Shown here: piece after piece, positions 1-8,618 of the stretch
How the letters are laid out: every line of letters starts with the position of its first letter
How positions within the stretch are numbered: position 1 is the stretch's first letter
From: Mangrovimicrobium sp048323675
Lineage (GTDB): Bacteria; Pseudomonadota; Gammaproteobacteria; Pseudomonadales; Halieaceae
Assembly (NCBI RefSeq): GCF_048323675.1
Contig: NZ_JBLWFK010000003.1
Location: forward strand, 62,001-126,000
Reading direction: 5' to 3'
DNA: 64,000 bases
Translations under genes and position numbers: made by a program
The notes under the pieces: generated by a model
Database searches by the model: none
Seen by the model: the letters and a program-made list of their open reading frames with translations, nothing else
What the model was told of the DNA's origin: nothing

Positions 1-1
1 G

Positions 2-517
2 CGGGTGAACCAGATCGTCGAGAGCGTGATGCAGATTTCCCGGCGCGAGCCGCCAAAACCGGAATTCCTCACCCTCGATACCTGGATCACCGGGTTCGTC
101 GCCGAATACCTCGAGGGCCTGAAAAGCCCGGCCGAGGTGACCGTGGACTGTTCCTATCGGGAACTGCTGATCGAATTCGACCCGGGCAACCTGCGCCGGG
201 TACTGACCAACCTGCTGGACAACGCCCTGCGCCACTCCGGCATGGCCACCGGCAGGGAAACCGCGCGGATCGAGGTTGACCTGGTGTTTCCCACCCACCA
301 GTGCGTCATCAATGTGATCGATAGTGGCAGCGGCGTCCCCCGCGCCGACCAGTCCAAGCTGTTTGAGCCGTTTTTTACCACCGTGGAGGAAGGCAGCGGG
401 CTGGGCTTGTTCCTGTGCAAGGAATTGTGTGAAATCAACAACGCCATCCTCAGCTACCGGCCGACAGACAGCGGTGAGAGCTGCTTCCGTATTTCCCTGA
501 ACCAGAGAGCAATGTAA
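2..517 (+). CDS. pilS: Sensor histidine kinase PilS, C-terminal part (truncated by window edge)
   Basis: This is the C-terminal 171 residues of a two-component sensor kinase; the membrane part and phospho-accepting histidine lie before the window. The ATP-binding HATPase_c domain is visible: N-box NLRRVLTNLLDNALRHS, G1 box DSGSGVP, F-box FEPFFTT and G2 box GSGLGLFLCKEL. In the family, PilS autophosphorylates and donates phosphate to PilR to control type IV pilin transcription. The assignment rests on the sequence around the dimerization helix (IVESVMQISRREPPKP) and on pilR starting directly after the stop codon, which implies one operon. Another NtrB-like kinase is possible but less likely. 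Confidence 0.85.
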   Translation, partial: RVNQIVESVMQISRREPPKPEFLTLDTWITGFVAEYLEGLKSPAEVTVDCSYRELLIEFDPGNLRRVLTNLLDNALRHSGMATGRETARIEVDLVFPTHQCVINVIDSGSGVPRADQSKLFEPFFTTVEEGSGLGLFLCKELCEINNAILSYRPTDSGESCFRISLNQRAM

Positions 518-1897
518 ATGCCACCCCAGCGAGTCCTGATTGTCGACGACGAACCCGATATTCGCGAACTGCTGGATATCACCCTCTCGCGGATGGGCCT
601 GGAAACCCTGAGTGCGGCAACCCTCGGCGAGGCGCGAACCCTGGTGATCGAATCCTCGCCGGACCTGTGCCTCACCGACATGAAACTGCCCGACGGCAAC
701 GGCATCAACCTCGTGGAATTCATCCAGCAGGAGCACGCCCACATTCCAGTCGCCATGATTACCGCCCACGGCAGCGTGGAAACCGCGATAACCGCGCTCA
801 AGGCCGGAGCCTTCGATTTCATCAGCAAGCCGATCGAACTGGAAGTGCTGCGCAAGCTGGTCAGCAATGCCCTGCAACTCGGCGAATCCGACAACCGCCA
901 ACACACCGACACCGGGCAGGACCTGATCGGTGAAACCGCGGCGGTCCGGACCCTGCGCAAGCAGATCGGCAAGCTGGCGCGCAGCCAGGCGCCGGTACAT
1001 ATCCGCGGGGAATCCGGCAGCGGCAAGGAGGTGGTGGCCCGCCTGATTCACAGCAATGGCCCGCGCTCGGGCAACAATTTCGTCGCGGTCAACTGCGGCG
1101 CGATCCCGCCGGACCTGATGGAAAGCGAGCTCTTCGGTCACCGCAAAGGCAGTTTCACCGGCGCCACCAGCGACAAGCCCGGCCTGTTCCAGGTGGCGGC
1201 AGGCGGCACGCTGTTCCTCGACGAGGTCGCCGACCTGCCGCTGCCGATGCAGGTCAAGCTGCTGCGCGCGATCCAGGAAAAGGTCATCCGCCCGGTGGGC
1301 GCCAGTGAGGAGCAAGCGACGGATGTGCGCATCCTCAGCGCCACCCACAAGGACCTCGCCGCGGAGGTGGAGGCCGGCCGCTTCCGCAACGACCTGTACT
1401 ACCGCATCAACGTGATCGACCTCCATGTCCCCAGCCTGCGCGAGCGGATGGCGGACCTGCCCGCGCTGGCCCGCCACCTGCTGCAGAAAATCGCCAGCGC
1501 CCACGGGGCCAGCAACATTCGCCTGGATGCCTCGGCGATCGAGGCGCTCAAAGGCTACAGTTTCCCCGGCAACATTCGCGAACTGGAGAACATCCTGGAA
1601 CGCTCGATGGCCCTGGCGGAAGACGATGTGATCACCGCGGATGACCTGCAGTTCTCGCAGATGTCGCCGCGCAGCCCGACGGCCCGCACCCGGAAATCCG
1701 ATCGCGACGGCAGTCTCAGCTGGTCGGTGGAGGAGGCCTACGGGGACCTGGAAGGCTATCTCGAGGACATCGAAAAGCAGATTCTCAGCAGTGCGCTGGA
1801 GGAGTCGCGCTGGAACAAGACGGCGACGGCGAAGTTGCTGGGGATCAGCTTTCGGAGTTTGCGCTACCGGTTGAAGAAGTTGGGGCTGGATGATTAG
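518..1897 (+). CDS. pilR: Sigma-54-dependent response regulator PilR
   Basis: A 459-residue NtrC-family regulator. The receiver domain (about 1-120) has its phospho-acceptor Asp at residue 54 in LTDMKLPDG. The AAA+ domain (about 135-375) has Walker A GESGSGKE (about 164-171), the sigma-54 contact loop as GSFTGAT (about 211-217) and Walker B TLFLDEVADLP. A C-terminal Fis-type helix-turn-helix ends in SFRSLRYRLKKLGLD. GSFTGA rather than GAFTGA is common in PilR. Known role: activates RpoN-dependent transcription of pilin genes when phosphorylated by PilS. It follows pilS with no gap. A pseudopilin gene faces it downstream on the other strand. Confidence 0.92.
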   Translation: MPPQRVLIVDDEPDIRELLDITLSRMGLETLSAATLGEARTLVIESSPDLCLTDMKLPDGNGINLVEFIQQEHAHIPVAMITAHGSVETAITALKAGAFDFISKPIELEVLRKLVSNALQLGESDNRQHTDTGQDLIGETAAVRTLRKQIGKLARSQAPVHIRGESGSGKEVVARLIHSNGPRSGNNFVAVNCGAIPPDLMESELFGHRKGSFTGATSDKPGLFQVAAGGTLFLDEVADLPLPMQVKLLRAIQEKVIRPVGASEEQATDVRILSATHKDLAAEVEAGRFRNDLYYRINVIDLHVPSLRERMADLPALARHLLQKIASAHGASNIRLDASAIEALKGYSFPGNIRELENILERSMALAEDDVITADDLQFSQMSPRSPTARTRKSDRDGSLSWSVEEAYGDLEGYLEDIEKQILSSALEESRWNKTATAKLLGISFRSLRYRLKKLGLDD

Positions 1898-1968
1898 TGT
1901 TTAAAATGGCTTCTTTTGTTACTGAGGTATGGTCCAGCTTGGCATGGGAGTGACATTCCCGGGCCGCT

Positions 1969-2072
1969 GAAGCATATACCCCGCGCCGGGACCGCCAAAA
2001 AGCGTACATCCATGTACAGGCTCGGCCTCGGACATCCTGCCCTCGGACGCCCCGGCGCGGGGTATATGCTTC
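1969..2072 (+). repeat. Structured intergenic hairpin element, copy A (class 1)
   Basis: A perfect 22-bp inverted repeat (1969-1990 with 2051-2072; one further pair 1968/2073) encloses a 60-nt centre. The centre holds hairpin P2 (2004-2017, GTACA-TCCA-TGTAC), then AGGCTCGGCCTCGG, then a weaker hairpin P3 (about 2030-2042). It lies between the convergent 3' ends of pilR and the pseudopilin gene, so it could also act as a bidirectional terminator, though no T-tract follows. The centre recurs at six other intergenic sites in this window; the outer stem does not. Confidence 0.85.
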
Positions 2073-2187
2073 AACGTCCCTACCTTTAGTGCCAAAAATA
2101 CTTGTGTGAAATTGCGTTCTGACAACCATCCGGAACTCACTTTTGCGTCGAGCTGCCAAATATCATGACTATTCACCTGGTCTGAAT

Positions 2188-2739
2188 TTACTCGTGACAC
2201 TCCCCCCACCCCCGCTCCAGCCTGGGCCGACCGACGATATTCAACACAATATTGAACGACTCGATTTCAGGTCTGCGGGAAGAGCAGAACATCAGCGTGC
2301 GGTTGCGTGACGAGGTGCCGTCGGGGCGATAGACGATCTTCTCCGCGGAATTCCGGGTGCCGGCACGATTGGTGAGGGTATAACCGGAAGGCAGAGCTTC
2401 AGCGGCGAGCAGCAGCGGCTCGTCGGTATCGAGCTCCCGGTTGCCATTGGTATCCGGAAAGATCACCCAGCCATCGCCAAAGGCGCCTTCGCAGGCGCGC
2501 TTGCCACCGCCGTGGAATCCCGAAGGGCACATGATGACCGGACGGTTGCGTTTGATGGCTTCGCTGCGGGTCAGCAGGATGTCGCCGAGCACGCGGTACA
2601 TCTGCGAGCGCATGCGGGTGGTCTCCAGCAGGTGCTGGAACCCGGGTAATCCTATGCCCAGCAGCAGGCCAACCAGGCTCACTACGACAAGTAGTTCGAC
2701 CAGGGTGAAACCGGCGCGAGCGCGCTGTAATCCGTCCAT
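2188..2739 (-). CDS. GspH/FimT family pseudopilin
   Basis: A 183-residue prepilin-like protein. The N-terminus has a short positive leader ending in glycine, followed by FTLVELLVVVSLVGLLLG. This is the type IV prepilin cleavage site (after Gly10, methylated Phe+1, Glu at +5) and hydrophobic assembly helix. Length and the conserved tail region (IVYRPDGTSSRNRTLMFC) fit GspH/FimT minor pilins, which help initiate pilus or type II pseudopilus assembly at the inner membrane. Its neighbours are ispH upstream on the same strand and pilSR. In pseudomonads this locus carries fimT/fimU and pilVWXY1E; here only one such gene is present, so the rest of the minor pilin set must be elsewhere or absent. Confidence 0.85.
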   Translation of the reverse strand: MDGLQRARAGFTLVELLVVVSLVGLLLGIGLPGFQHLLETTRMRSQMYRVLGDILLTRSEAIKRNRPVIMCPSGFHGGGKRACEGAFGDGWVIFPDTNGNRELDTDEPLLLAAEALPSGYTLTNRAGTRNSAEKIVYRPDGTSSRNRTLMFCSSRRPEIESFNIVLNIVGRPRLERGWGECHE

Positions 2740-2842
2740 GGAACTGCCCTCCTCCGGCCAGCTTAGCCGGCGCGGGAGGGGGTGCTACGAAATGGATGCT
2801 ATTGGCGGAATGTGGCCGCAGCGGATGGGTACGGTGGCGCGA

Positions 2843-3793
2843 TCAGAGCTCGACGGCGTCGATCCGCAACTCCCGCGGCAGCGAGAAGGTCACGTTCTCC
2901 GGGCGCCCTTCGATTTCCTCGGGGGATTCGGCGCCCAGTGCCATCAGGCCTTCGATCACACCCTGCACGAGGTTTTCAGGCGCAGATGCGCCAGCGGTCA
3001 CGCCGACGCTCTGTTTGCCCTGTAGCCAGGTGGAATCGATATCCTCCGCGCCGTCCAGCAGGTAGGCCTCGGCGCCCATGCGCTCGGCCAGTTCCCGCAG
3101 GCGGTTGGAGTTCGAGGAGTTGGGCGAACCCACCACCAGCACCAGGTCGCAGACCTCCGCGAGCTGGCGGACGGCGTCCTGGCGGTTCTGGGTGGCGTAG
3201 CAGATATCGTCCTTGCGCGGCCCTTCGATCTGCGGAAAGCGCTCGCGCAGCAGGTCGATGACCCGGGCGGTATCGTCCATGGACAGTGTGGTCTGGGTGA
3301 CGTAGGACAGGCGTTCCGGGTTCCGGACCTGCAGTTTCGCAGCCTGTACCTCGTCTTCCACGAGGTAGATTTCGCCCCCGGCGGAATGATCGTACTGGCC
3401 CATGGTACCTTCCACTTCGGGATGCCCCGCGTGGCCTATCAGGATGCACTCGCGGCCCGCGGCGCTGAAGCGGGCGACCTCGATATGCACCTTGGTCACC
3501 AGCGGGCAGGTCGCGTCAAACACGCGCAGCTGGCGGCGCTCGGCCTCCTGGCGCACTTGCTGGGAAACGCCGTGGGCGCTGAAGATAACGATCCTGTCGT
3601 CGGGAACCTCTTCCAGTTCGTCGACGAAAATCGCCCCGCGGGAGCGCAGGTCCTCTACCACGAACTTGTTGTGGACGACTTCGTGGCGCACGTAGATCGG
3701 CGCGCCGAACACTTCCAGCGCGCGGTTGACGATGTCGATCGCCCGGTCGACACCGGCACAGAATCCGCGGGGATTGGCGAGGCGGATTTTCAT
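2843..3793 (-). CDS. ispH: 4-hydroxy-3-methylbut-2-enyl diphosphate reductase
   Basis: A 316-residue IspH/LytB protein, the last enzyme of the MEP isoprenoid pathway. It reduces HMBPP to IPP and DMAPP using a [4Fe-4S] cluster in the cytoplasm. The three cluster cysteines are visible: Cys12 in NPRGFCAGVDRAI, Cys96 in DATCPLVTKVH and Cys198 in DICYATQNRQ. The substrate-binding RHEVVHN segment and TQTTLS are also present. The start codon overlaps the stop of fkpB by one base (TGATG), so translation is probably coupled. It is the last of the core genes in the leftward murJ-to-ispH cluster. Confidence 0.96.
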   Translation of the reverse strand: MKIRLANPRGFCAGVDRAIDIVNRALEVFGAPIYVRHEVVHNKFVVEDLRSRGAIFVDELEEVPDDRIVIFSAHGVSQQVRQEAERRQLRVFDATCPLVTKVHIEVARFSAAGRECILIGHAGHPEVEGTMGQYDHSAGGEIYLVEDEVQAAKLQVRNPERLSYVTQTTLSMDDTARVIDLLRERFPQIEGPRKDDICYATQNRQDAVRQLAEVCDLVLVVGSPNSSNSNRLRELAERMGAEAYLLDGAEDIDSTWLQGKQSVGVTAGASAPENLVQGVIEGLMALGAESPEEIEGRPENVTFSLPRELRIDAVEL

Positions 3794-4248
3794 CAGTGCA
3801 GCTCCAGGGGCTCCACCCGGTGAATCAGCACATCGAACAGTATAGTCCGGCCGGCCAGGGGATGATTGAAGTCGACGGTCACGTCGTCATCGTCAAAGGC
3901 GATGATCATGCCCGGCAACTCACCGCCACTGGCGTCGGCAAAGGAAAACACCAGGCCGATTTCCAGCTCGGCATCCGGGTCGAAGTTGTCCCGCTTGATG
4001 CGCTGGACGTTCTGCTCGTTGGGCTGGCCGAAGGCATCCTCCGGCGGCACGGTAAACATCTGCCGTTCGCCCGCACTCATGCCGAAAATCCGGCGTTCGA
4101 ATCCGGGCAGCAGGGAGCCGTCACCGACGGCAAAATCCACCACGTCGGTGCCGAAGTTGGAATCCACCTCGGAGCCGTCTTCCAGGCTGACGGAAAAATT
4201 CAGGAACACGCGAGTGCCCTCGGAGACTGGAACGCTGCAGTCGGTCAT
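3793..4248 (-). CDS. fkpB: FKBP-type peptidyl-prolyl cis-trans isomerase (FkpB/SlpA)
   Basis: A 151-residue SlpA-type FKBP isomerase with the family's slow-folding-protein insert and the usual core GTDVVDFAVGDGSLLPGFE near residues 30-50. It catalyses proline isomerization and acts as a cytoplasmic chaperone. The ATG at 4248 is chosen because the protein begins there with MTDCSVPVSEGTRVFLNFS, matching family length, and because it overlaps the lspA stop in an ATGA arrangement. A longer in-frame extension upstream lies wholly inside lspA and is rejected. The lspA-fkpB-ispH order is standard in gammaproteobacteria. Confidence 0.93.
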   Translation of the reverse strand: MTDCSVPVSEGTRVFLNFSVSLEDGSEVDSNFGTDVVDFAVGDGSLLPGFERRIFGMSAGERQMFTVPPEDAFGQPNEQNVQRIKRDNFDPDAELEIGLVFSFADASGGELPGMIIAFDDDDVTVDFNHPLAGRTILFDVLIHRVEPLELH

Positions 4249-4733
4249 GCTTTCTCCTGCCCCCGGTGAAGGAAGCTGTCGAGTATCAGGCAGCCGGCGC
4301 CGACGGTGATCGCCGAGTCGGCCAGGTTGAAGGTGGGAAAGTACCAGCCCTGCCAGTGTACGGAAATAAAATCCACCACGTGGCCGAGCACGACCCGGTC
4401 CCAGAGATTGCCCAGCGCACCACCCAGTATCAGGCCCAGGCCCAGGGCCAGCAGCCACTGCGCGCGCGGCACGAAAAACAGCCAGGCGGCGATGGCCACG
4501 CTCATGGCCACCGCGATGCCGGTGAAAAACCAGCGCTGCCAGCCACCGGCGTCGCTGAGGAAACTGAAGGCCGCGCCGGGGTTGTGGTGCAGGGTCAGGT
4601 CGAACCAGAAAAACACCGGCACCGGGCGCGCGTATTCCAGCTGCGCGCTGGCCAGCCCCTTGGTGTACTGGTCCAGCAACACCACCACCAGCGCCAGCAC
4701 GTACCAGCGCAGCACTCGAATACGCTCAGGCAA
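4245..4733 (-). CDS. lspA: Lipoprotein signal peptidase (signal peptidase II)
   Basis: An aspartyl membrane protease that removes signal peptides from diacylated prolipoproteins in the inner membrane. Four membrane segments are visible, with the conserved LDQYTKG near the N-terminus, HNPGAAFSFLSDAGGWQRW, GALGNLWDRVVLGHVVDFI (first catalytic Asp region) and NLADSAITVGA (second catalytic Asp). The start is uncertain: TTG at 4733 gives 162 residues, with AAGGCGAG about 9 nt upstream and an 8-base overlap with ileS. A GTG at 4718 is the alternative. An upstream ATG at 4940 is inside ileS and unlikely. Confidence 0.92.
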   Translation of the reverse strand: MPERIRVLRWYVLALVVVLLDQYTKGLASAQLEYARPVPVFFWFDLTLHHNPGAAFSFLSDAGGWQRWFFTGIAVAMSVAIAAWLFFVPRAQWLLALGLGLILGGALGNLWDRVVLGHVVDFISVHWQGWYFPTFNLADSAITVGAGCLILDSFLHRGQEKA

Positions 4734-7530
4734 AACGGCGTTGCTCGCCTTCGCCGTCGACATTTTCCACGCAGCGACCACAGAGGGTCGGGTGGGCGGC
4801 GATGCTGCCCACATCCGGGCGGCGGTGCCAGCAGCGCTCGCACTTCTCGTCGCCGGATACCGCCACCTGCAGGCACAGGCCATCGATCTCGGTGCCCGCG
4901 ACCTCCGCTGGCGCATCAGCCAGCGGCGCCAGCGCCGCACCGGAGGTAATCAGTACGAAGCGCAGTTCCTCGCCGAGTTCACCCAGCGCGGCCAGCAGGT
5001 CGTCGCTGCAGTACAGGGTCACGCTGGTGTCGAGGGAGCCGCGCACCTTGCCCGCGGTCCGCTGCACTTCGATTTCCTTGTTGACCGCGTCGCGCACTGC
5101 CATCACCTGGCGCCAGTAGTCACGGCCCATGGCCGCGCCGTCCGCGAGGCGGGCGAGCTGCGGGTACCACTCCACCAGGAACACCGACTCGGCGCGTTCG
5201 CCGGGCAGGTTTTCCCAGATTTCCTCGGCGGTGAAGCTGAGGATGGGCGCAATCCAGCGCACCAGGGCTTCACCAATGTGGAACATGGCGGTCTGCGCTG
5301 AGCGCCGCGCCACCGAATCCGCACGGGTGGTGTACTGGCGGTCCTTGATCACGTCGAGGTAGAAACCGCCGAGGTCGCCGGCACAGAAGTTATGCAGCTT
5401 GTGGTAGATCTGGTGGAAGTGGAAGTTCTCGTAATCCCGCTGCAGCTCTTCCTGCAGCGCGGCTGCGCGGTCCACCGCCCAGCGATCCAGCGAGAGCATC
5501 TCGCCCGCTGCCAGTGCGTCCACCGCCGGGTCGAAGCCGTTGAGGTTGGAGAGCAGGAAGCGCGCGGTATTGCGGATGCGCCGGTAGGCGTCGCCGGTGC
5601 GCTTGAAGATTTCGTCGGAGACCGCGATTTCGCCGCGGAAGTCCGCCCCCGCCACCCACAGGCGCAGGATGTCGGCGCCCTGGTCGTTCATCGCCTTCTT
5701 CGCCGGGATGATATTGCCGATGGACTTGGACATCTTGCGGCCCTGGCCATCCACGGTGAAACCGTGGGTGAGCACGGTTTTGTAGGGGGCTTCCCCGTAG
5801 GCGCCAATACCGGTGAGCAGGGAGGACTGGAACCAGCCGCGGTGCTGGTCGGAACCTTCCAGGTACAGGTCCGCCGGGGCCTGCAGGCCCTCGCGCTGGC
5901 GCAGCACGCAGGCGTGGGTGACGCCGGAGTCGAACCAGACATCCAGCGTGTCGGTGATCTTGTCGTAGTCCGCCGCCTCGTCGCCGAGCAGTTCCACCGG
6001 TTCGAGGTCAAACCAGGCGTCGATGCCCGCCTCCTCGATACGCAGGGCCACCTGCTCGATGAGTTCCGCAGTGCGCGGGTGCAGCGCGCCGCTTTCCCGG
6101 TGCACGAACAGGGTGATCGGCACACCCCAGGTGCGCTGGCGGGAGATACACCAGTCCGGCCGGCTGGCCAGCATGCTGTCGATGCGGGCCTTGCCCCAGT
6201 CCGGCAGCCACTGGACTTTCTCCACCGCCGCTTTCGCCGCGTCCAGCAGGCCGTTCTGCTGCATGCTGACGAACCACTGCGGCGTGGCGCGGAAGATGAT
6301 CGGGGTCTTGTGGCGCCAGCAGTGCGGGTAGCTGTGCTCGTACTGCTCGTGGTGCAGCAGCACGCCGCGCGCCTGCAGCAGTTCGACGATTTCCGGGTTG
6401 GCCTTCATCACGTGCTGGCCGGCGAAAAACTGGGTTTCCGGCAGGTAGACACCGTTACCGCCCACCGGGTTGTAGACCTCGATACCGTAGGCCTGGCCGA
6501 CCACGAAGTCGTCCTGGCCGTGGGCCGGCGCGGTGTGCACGGCGCCGGTGCCGGCCTCGGTGGTGACGTGTTCGCCGAGGACCACCGGCACCTGGCGGTC
6601 GAGGAAAGGATGCTGCAGCAACTGCCGGTCCAGCGCCGCGCCCTTGCAGCGGCCCAGGACGGTCAGCACGGGCAGGCCGTAACGGGCAACACAGCTCTCG
6701 GCCAGTTCCTCCGCCACCAGCAGGGCGCGCCCCTCGCCCTCGATCAGCAGGTAATCGAGCTCCGGGTGCAGGCTCACCGCCATGCTGGCGGGCAGGGTCC
6801 AGGGGGTGGTGGTCCAGATGGGGATGGCGATCTCGCCGGCGTAGGCACTGCCGCAGGCGGCGTTGAAGGCCGCGGGATCGACGGCGGCATAGGCCACGTC
6901 GATCGCCGGTGAATGCTTGTCCTTGTACTCCACCTCGGCCTCGGCCAGCGCGGAGCCACAATCGGTACACCAGTGCACCGGCTTGAAGCCCTTGTGCAGG
7001 TGGCCGTTGTCGACGATGCGCCCGAGGGTGCGCACGATGTCCGCCTCGAAGCGGAAATTCATGGTCAGGTAGGGGTCGAACCAGTCGCCCAGTACACCCA
7101 TGCGCATGAAATCCTCGCGCTGGGCGTCCACCTGGCTGGAGGCGTATTCGCGGCATTTCTGGCGGAATTCCGCCGGGCTGACCTTGCCGCCGGGCTTGCC
7201 GACCTTTTTCTCGACGTTGAGCTCGATGGGCAGGCCGTGGCAGTCCCAGCCCGGCACGTAGGGCGCGTCGAAGCCTGCCAGCGTGCGCGACTTGACGATA
7301 ATGTCCTTGAGGATCTTGTTGACCGCGTGGCCCACGTGCAGCTCGCCATTGGCGTAGGGCGGGCCGTCATGGAGGATATATTTGGGCTTGCCGGCGCTGG
7401 CCGCGCGGATCTTGCCGTACAGGTCCATGTCCTGCCACTGTTGCAGGCGCTGCGGCTCCCGCTGGGCCAGGCTGGCTTTCATCGGGAATGCCGTCTGCGG
7501 CAGGTTCAGGGTGTCTTTGTAATCACTCAT
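4726..7530 (-). CDS. ileS: Isoleucyl-tRNA synthetase
   Basis: A 934-residue class I aminoacyl-tRNA synthetase that charges tRNA-Ile, with an editing domain against valine. The adenylation motifs are present as LHVGHAVNKI (HIGH) near residue 65 and GRKMSKSIGN (KMSKS). The WCISRQRTWGVPI segment is typical of IleRS. The C-terminal zinc finger is CERCWHRRP followed by CGRCVENV. It begins MSDYKDTLNLPQTAFPMKA, as in gammaproteobacterial IleS. The gene lies 10 nt after ribF and overlaps the start of lspA, the usual ribF-ileS-lspA arrangement. Confidence 0.97.
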   Translation of the reverse strand: MSDYKDTLNLPQTAFPMKASLAQREPQRLQQWQDMDLYGKIRAASAGKPKYILHDGPPYANGELHVGHAVNKILKDIIVKSRTLAGFDAPYVPGWDCHGLPIELNVEKKVGKPGGKVSPAEFRQKCREYASSQVDAQREDFMRMGVLGDWFDPYLTMNFRFEADIVRTLGRIVDNGHLHKGFKPVHWCTDCGSALAEAEVEYKDKHSPAIDVAYAAVDPAAFNAACGSAYAGEIAIPIWTTTPWTLPASMAVSLHPELDYLLIEGEGRALLVAEELAESCVARYGLPVLTVLGRCKGAALDRQLLQHPFLDRQVPVVLGEHVTTEAGTGAVHTAPAHGQDDFVVGQAYGIEVYNPVGGNGVYLPETQFFAGQHVMKANPEIVELLQARGVLLHHEQYEHSYPHCWRHKTPIIFRATPQWFVSMQQNGLLDAAKAAVEKVQWLPDWGKARIDSMLASRPDWCISRQRTWGVPITLFVHRESGALHPRTAELIEQVALRIEEAGIDAWFDLEPVELLGDEAADYDKITDTLDVWFDSGVTHACVLRQREGLQAPADLYLEGSDQHRGWFQSSLLTGIGAYGEAPYKTVLTHGFTVDGQGRKMSKSIGNIIPAKKAMNDQGADILRLWVAGADFRGEIAVSDEIFKRTGDAYRRIRNTARFLLSNLNGFDPAVDALAAGEMLSLDRWAVDRAAALQEELQRDYENFHFHQIYHKLHNFCAGDLGGFYLDVIKDRQYTTRADSVARRSAQTAMFHIGEALVRWIAPILSFTAEEIWENLPGERAESVFLVEWYPQLARLADGAAMGRDYWRQVMAVRDAVNKEIEVQRTAGKVRGSLDTSVTLYCSDDLLAALGELGEELRFVLITSGAALAPLADAPAEVAGTEIDGLCLQVAVSGDEKCERCWHRRPDVGSIAAHPTLCGRCVENVDGEGEQRRFA

Positions 7531-7540
7531 AGGGCTCTAA

Positions 7541-8479
7541 TCATGCCAGTTGCCCGGCGAACCAGGCGCGTGTGTTGTCTATATCCCGCAGGATGTTCGC
7601 TTTCAGTTCCTCGAGCGAATCGAATTTCCGTTCCTCGCGCAGTTTGTGGCGGAAACAGACCGAAATATGCCGGCCGTACAGGCTGACCTGGCGGTCCAGC
7701 AGGTGCACTTCCAGGTTGGCCGTAATACTGTCGTCCACCGTGGGCCGTACGCCGACATTGGCGACGCCCATGGCCCGCTCGAGGCCGGCGCCGCTGACTT
7801 CCACCACGTACACCCCGGACAGGGGTGCCCGCAGCCGGAACAGCTGCATGTTGGCGGTCGGCACACCGAGCGAACGCCCCAGTTGCCGGCCGTAGACCAC
7901 CTTGCCGCTGATGGTGTACGGGCGCCCCAGCAGCCTTTCCGCCAGCTCGAAATCGGCCTCTTCAAGCACTTCGCGAATACGGGTGCTGCTCACCCGCTCG
8001 CCGTCGCACTCGCGGGTGGGTGTGGAGCAGGCTTCGAATCCCTGCACCCTGCCCTGCTCCTGGATGAAACCCAGGTCGCCCTGGCGAGCCCGGCCGAAAC
8101 GGAAATCGTCACCCAGCACCACGTAGCGCACACCCAGCCCCTCGACAAACACCTGCCGCACGAAATCGGCGGCGGACAGGTTGCGCAGGTGCTCGTTGAA
8201 GCGAATCCGCAGCAGGCGGTCGATCCCGAGTTCCTCCAGCGCGAGGAACTTCTCGCGGAAGCTCATGATCCGCGGCGGCGCCTCCAGTGGCGCCAGGTAC
8301 TCTCGCGGCAACGGTTCGAAGACGATCACCACCGAGGGCAGCTTGAGTTCTGCCGCCTTCTCCTTGAGATGCGCCAGTACTGCCTGGTGCCCGAGATGGA
8401 CCCCGTCAAAGGCGCCGATTGTGGCGACACAACCGCGGTGTTTTGGCCGCAAATTGTGCAGGCCGCGTATCAGCTCCAT
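7541..8479 (-). CDS. ribF: Bifunctional riboflavin kinase / FAD synthetase
   Basis: A 312-residue RibF protein that phosphorylates riboflavin to FMN and adenylylates FMN to FAD. The N-terminal nucleotidyltransferase domain shows TIGAFDGVHLGHQAVL and VLGDDFRFGRARQGD, then the SSTRIREVLEEADF motif. The C-terminal flavokinase domain begins near residue 180 with RPYTISGKVVYGRQLGR and the PTAN motif in GVPTANMQL. It precedes ileS, as in most gammaproteobacteria. A TATAAT-like -10 element lies 37-42 nt upstream of the start, so it may have its own promoter in addition to read-through from murJ. Confidence 0.96.
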   Translation of the reverse strand: MELIRGLHNLRPKHRGCVATIGAFDGVHLGHQAVLAHLKEKAAELKLPSVVIVFEPLPREYLAPLEAPPRIMSFREKFLALEELGIDRLLRIRFNEHLRNLSAADFVRQVFVEGLGVRYVVLGDDFRFGRARQGDLGFIQEQGRVQGFEACSTPTRECDGERVSSTRIREVLEEADFELAERLLGRPYTISGKVVYGRQLGRSLGVPTANMQLFRLRAPLSGVYVVEVSGAGLERAMGVANVGVRPTVDDSITANLEVHLLDRQVSLYGRHISVCFRHKLREERKFDSLEELKANILRDIDNTRAWFAGQLA

Positions 8480-8515
8480 CGGATCTGGGTCTGCCCGGTC
8501 AAAAGTAAGCGGGCA

Positions 8516-8521
8516 ATTATA
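8516..8521 (-). promoter_or_regulatory. Possible -10 box upstream of ribF
   Basis: On the minus strand this reads TATAAT exactly, in the 139-nt gap between murJ and ribF, placing a start site about 30 nt before the ribF ATG. No good -35 match is seen at 16-18 nt spacing, so support is limited. Confidence 0.35.
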
Positions 8522-8618
8522 GCGAATCGGGGGGGCAGCGAAAACGTGGATATGACCGGAGATGTCCGCAGGCGTCGATACGGCCTGCCCGGGGGGCCAG
8601 GCGGAAATTCATAACGCG

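Noticed and set aside
1969..2072. Element A as an integron attC site
   Set aside because: attC sites have conserved ends and variable centres with GTTRRRY-type sites; here the centre is conserved, the ends vary, and no integrase or cassette array is present.
5392..6912. A 506-codon open frame on the plus strand opposite ileS
   Set aside because: It is antisense to a gene with clear catalytic motifs, has no recognizable domain or ribosome site, and reflects high GC at third codon positions.
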